Of a stretch of DNA of 64,000 nucleotides, positions 60,060 to 64,000 are shown piece after piece; position 1 is the first letter of the stretch; each line of letters begins with the position of its first letter. Location: NCBI GenBank assembly GCA_965153455.1, contig OZ234495.1, positions 8,552,875 to 8,616,874 of the forward strand. Direction: 5' to 3'. The position numbers and the translations under genes were made by a program. The notes beneath the pieces were generated by a model. It ran no database searches. It saw only the letters and a list, made by a program, of their open reading frames with translations, and was not told the DNA's origin. Origin of the DNA: Sphagnum compactum (taxonomy: Eukaryota > Bryophyta > Sphagnopsida > Sphagnales).

Positions 60060-61285
60060 CTGTAACAAATTCAAGTAGCTACTATTGTGCGCATTAAATA
60101 GATGATAAAAACTTTCAGAAGTAAAAATTAAGCTAAAGTAACACAAAAAAAGAAAAACCCTTTGATTCTGTACATGATTCTTTACATCTACAATGTAATG
60201 CTCATAGTTGATTTATGTGATGTTTGATTCCATGATTACATGATGGATAGAACGGTGGTGGGTCATCATTATTAGTAATAGCAATAGTTTTGATTGAAGT
60301 GCCAAAACAAGCGACAAAGGAAGTACAACAACGCACTGCAAGCAACCCAAACTGGTGTGTTTCATGAACCATTGGAACAAAACAAACAAACAACCTTCCT
60401 TCATGTATATAGATATTTTTAAAATTCATTTGAACTTTTATTTGCTCATGATTGTTTCAAAGTTTAAATTTTTTAAGAATTAATATGAGATGTACCCACA
60501 TCTAATTAATAAAATCAATAATAGGCAATCCAAATTCCAATGAATGTTAATTGGATTTTGGTGTTTCAATCTCCAAAACCAACCACAATATTAAAACACA
60601 CATTATTTTTAGAATCCTTACACACCTTATAGAATTTTGATTTTTTATAAAAATATGAATTGAGATGCCCTTCACCCACTTTGCATTGTTTATTATATTT
60701 ATTGAACATCAATTTAAAAGGGTTTTGAAACAAAATTTTGTTTTGTTCCTTCTTGACTATGACCATGCATTGCACATCCAATTTACTTGGTAGAAAAAAG
60801 AAAAAAATGACCCAACAATTGAAAGAGGAAAAATATGAATACCCTTCATAAAATTGGAAGTTAGGCCTACCTCCACTCCAAGTCCCAAAAGGAACCAACT
60901 AGTTTCATTCATTATGATAAACCCCCAACTTTGACCCACTCAACACCTAAACATCCTCATTCCAATAATACTCTTGCCCAGATCTCATTTATGAGTTTCA
61001 TGTTTTGTTATCTCTTATTGATTGTGTTTTCCCATTTAGATATGTTGATGCTCATTTGTGTTGGTGTTATCACCTACAAGTTTGGCATTATGTTGTTGTG
61101 CTATTGTGTTTAGATTTGTTGATGTTTTTAATTGCATAAGATTCGATGATTTTTGTTCCATGTATGGTTTACAATTTTATGACTTTGTTTTGCATTTGGA
61201 GATTTTTTATATGTTCGTTTTGTTATGTGATTATGGACAATCAAGATTCTTTGTATTGCTTTAGTCTACAAATTTTGTATTTTCA

Positions 61286-61290
<5 letters not shown>
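60060..61290. other. AT-rich intergenic DNA, no gene recognised
   Basis: Short frames only. No recognisable element before the microsatellite at 61288. Confidence 0.5.

Positions 61291-61319
<29 letters not shown>
61288..61319. repeat. (TG)n microsatellite
   Basis: About 15 uninterrupted TG units. The frames that read Cys-Val runs through it are artefacts. Confidence 0.95.
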
Positions 61320-61321
<2 letters not shown>

Positions 61322-61639
61322 GCATGGTCAAATCTTTCAACATTTATTTATTTTGTTACATTTAGTTTATGGATATCATTAAATATGGTGTTGATGGTTA
61401 GCAAAGGTCTTGTTAATTTTGTTATTACAAACTTTGTTTTGTCCACTAGAATAATTGGACTTCTTTTTTAAGTTTTTCAATCAAATTTGATCATTACAAC
61501 CAACTTGCACATTGTGTATATATTCATCTATCTCCATAACATCAACTTGCATGCAACTTGAACCTATTTCATATTTGGCCACTAATGAAGATAAGGTTGA
61601 CTATATGGTTTTCAAATTTTCTCATGATGGAGTACAATG

Positions 61640-62420
61640 ATGCATGATGATTCCACAATTTTGAATGAAAAAACAAACTTTGTTTGACATTGCAAATGAG
61701 TTGAAACCTATAATTTCTAAGGACACAAAATACAAGCTTCTAATTCCAATTGAAGTATGAGTAACATTTGTCTTGTACAAACTTGTTTTAAGTATGTCAT
61801 CTAGCAATTTTGCAAGCCTTTAACACATTTTTTGATCTCCTAAACATTCATGGGGCCAAATACAATATTCATTTTTCTATTTCAAAACCTTTTGGACCTT
61901 TTAATGAAGAAAATTATTATCATAAAACTATAAGGATATGATGTCAATTGTCAAGTTGTTATAGATGACAAAAAAAATTTATTGAATTATTTGGTAGTAT
62001 CCTAAGCAACGTCAACAACTCTAGAATATTTCAGAAGTTTAACTTTTACTTTCAAGTTCAATATCATGAACTTTTTTTTCTAGAAAGAAGTCAAGAATAT
62101 GTAACTCCCTACCAGTTAGGAGATAAGGGTTGCCCTTACTGTTATTGTCGATGAAATTAAATAGAAATGGAAAATGCAATATTCTTAAGTTTAGTTACAA
62201 CAAGAAGCACACAAGAGGCTAGTATGCCATGGAAAATGTATTTGGCATTCTCAAAATTTATGGAAAACAAAATTGCAGATTATTGTGTGTAATTTGGTTG
62301 TTTGTTGCATGTACATTCTACAATATGTTAATCAAATGTTGTGAAATAGATGGTGAACAAACCCCCAAAGTGTTACAAGAAAAAGTAGCTAATCAAACCT
62401 ATGTTATTCCACAAGAATGA
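61640..62420 (+). pseudogene. Decayed PIF/Harbinger transposase
   Basis: Harbinger DDE-transposase landmarks appear in order on the plus strand: ELKPIISKDTKYKLLIPIEV (the block before the helix-turn-helix, about 61700-61758), then FGSILSNVNNSRIFQK (family: PGS..D.RV), PYQLGDKGCPY at 62107-62139 (family: LGD.GYPL), FSYNKKHTRG and, after a stop at 62220-62222, YAMENVFGILK (family: R..VE..FG.LK) with a C-terminal FVACTFYNMLI (family: ...CC.LHN). At least one frameshift and several stops make it inactive. Neither terminal inverted repeats nor the partner Myb-like gene were found. Confidence 0.82.
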
Positions 62421-62555
62421 CATTTGCATTGAAAACATTGTACATCAAGAAGAAAACAAATAGATGGTGAATATTTTATATTAAATGTAATTGTAGGACA
62501 AAAAGTATCAAGTGAAAGCTGAGATAGAGAAATATTTCGAGTGCTAAAAAAACAT

Positions 62556-62708
62556 GGGTTGAACTTCAAATGTTTGAACATGTATGCAATTAAACTTATA
62601 TTTTTCTTTGTAGTCTTGTTTATAATTCTATGGGTTGAACATCAAATGGTTAAACAAGTATGCAACCGTGCCTTTCAACTTGTGTTTTTATTTGTAGTTC
62701 TATACATT
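62556..62708. repeat. Tandem duplication, about 76-bp unit
   Basis: GGGTTGAACTTCAAATGTTT... and GGGTTGAACATCAAATGGTT... start two adjacent units, each ending in a TTTTT-TTTGTAGT-TA segment. Imperfect, non-coding, just 3' of the Harbinger remnant. Confidence 0.7.
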
Positions 62709-62719
62709 ATCAAACTCAA

Positions 62720-64000
62720 GTTCATTGAGTTTTTAAACAAGTTTTTCATCCTTTTAGTCTTTAGCTATTGCAACAAGTTCAAGGAATGTTATTGTTTTCC
62801 CCCTTTGAATATATCATGCCCATGACCTAGGCAAGAGAGTTGGAGCATATTTCTTCACATGCAATTGATTTAAGCATCTCCCATCTTGACTTGTGTTTGA
62901 TTTGTTAGTTATATTTTTTTTTTGTGCTTGTTAGTAACACTTTTTGATTTCTAGATTCATCATGTGGGTTTTTTCAACTAAAGCCAACATTGATTGTTGC
63001 CCTTTTTTGGTCACTTCCACCATTTCATTAGATACAATAATAGACTTCCATTTAACACCTATGTTGCCAAGTGTCATTTGATCAAGAATGGGAGGATGTT
63101 TTATGATTCTAACGAATGTGTAAAAATCCTAATTAAATGTCTGTTTCAATGACTTCATTCAAAGTTTTGGAATGTTTTCAATCAAATGGGACCTTTTCTT
63201 ATGCACTAGTGCTAAAATGTATGATGTATATATGTTTGGAACTTGTCTTGCAAGTAGTAATGGTGTATACAAATCCAACTACACAATCTACTTTGTTAAG
63301 TTGAATGGCAAAAAAGTTGATGCATGTTCACATTAGCTTCTATTTCAAAATCTAATTACAACACAAGAGGGTTGAATATGTTGTTAGTTGGAAACATTAA
63401 ATTGCCAACATGAGGAGAACATAGCATGGGCTACCTCCCCACCCATGAATGAATCTATGATCTTGTACATTACCTTGTTGTGATGTTAAAGGACATTTGA
63501 AATTATTATCTTTATCAAAATTAAACTTAAATACTATGTAGTGCTTTCTATCCTTGACATGTAATTGAAAATGTGCTTGAAATCTGCATAAACTACACCT
63601 CACTTTTCTTTGCATGTTGAATTGTTTCTTACTAACAATGAATGCCCACTTGCATTAACTATCTTTACAATCTTTAAACAATAATTATCAATTAGACCCT
63701 TAGATCAACTATGTTTAACCTAGCTATGAACTCCTTTCTCTTTGCTTGAATCAACACAATGACCTCTTGGTACTCCCAATTTGGTTGGAACTAATTTTGT
63801 GTCCATTTCATAGGTGGAGTCAACTAATTAGATTCAATAGTTATGGTCTTATTTCCTTTCCAAGTTTTATCATTCTACCCCTTTGTGCTTCACAACTTTT
63901 TTCTGAAGTATGTGATCTAGCACATCTCTTTACATTTTGAGGTACCTAATTTTTTGCATGTTTTGCAAAATAAATTGGATGAAGATGTTTTGAAAATTAA
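62720..64000. other. AT-rich intergenic DNA, no gene recognised
   Basis: No domain seen in any short frame. It may be transposon debris continuing past the window edge. Confidence 0.5.

Overview
The window is nuclear DNA of a land plant: AT-rich, gene-poor and full of decayed transposons. The evidence is intron-containing genes with GT-AG borders, plant-only protein families (a GPI-type phytocyanin, a SAGL1-type F-box/kelch protein, a HIR3-type SPFH protein) and degenerate CCCTAAA repeats, the plant telomere motif. Wide spacing of genes among old mobile elements fits a large genome such as a gymnosperm, fern or lycophyte, but the sequence alone does not fix the lineage.

Layout. 1-3.6 kb: wreck of a Ty1/copia retrotransposon on the minus strand (gag, zinc knuckle, RT with YVDDM). 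3.6-8.9 kb: AT-rich DNA with half of a dispersed repeat pair (7.5 kb, partner at 54.8 kb). 8.9-9.25 kb: hAT-like MITE with target-site duplication. 10.3-10.85 kb: nested palindromes. 11.58-12.68 kb (+): two-exon uclacyanin-like phytocyanin. 16.6-17.8 kb (-): small basic unknown protein in two exons. 21.76-23.99 kb (-): four-exon SAGL1-like F-box/kelch gene, fully reconstructable (426 aa). 19.0, 24.7, 25.1, 47.9 and 53.7 kb: copies of a second small element. 33-36.2 kb (-): two broken copies of an FCP1/NIF-like HAD-domain gene. 34-41.3 kb: minisatellites built on a self-complementary GGTGGCCACC-type core, flanking unknown minus-strand reading frames at 36.9-39.7 kb. 43.5-44.6 kb: degenerate interstitial telomere-like array. 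50.2-53.1 kb (-): intronless gene for a 964-aa membrane-hairpin protein with nine near-identical 45-residue repeats. 56.8-58.6 kb (-): HIR3-like pseudogene, with a 47-bp minisatellite immediately upstream. 61.6-62.4 kb (+): decayed PIF/Harbinger transposase.

The apparently intact genes (phytocyanin, small basic protein, SAGL1-like, repeat protein) have no evident shared pathway; SAGL1 (cuticle and phenylpropanoid control) and phytocyanin (cell surface) are ordinary dispersed plant genes. The most unusual content is the 33-41 kb complex, the concerted palindromes at 10.5 kb and the homogenised 135-bp coding repeat at 50.9-52.1 kb. All homology calls come from recognising motifs by eye; no search was run.
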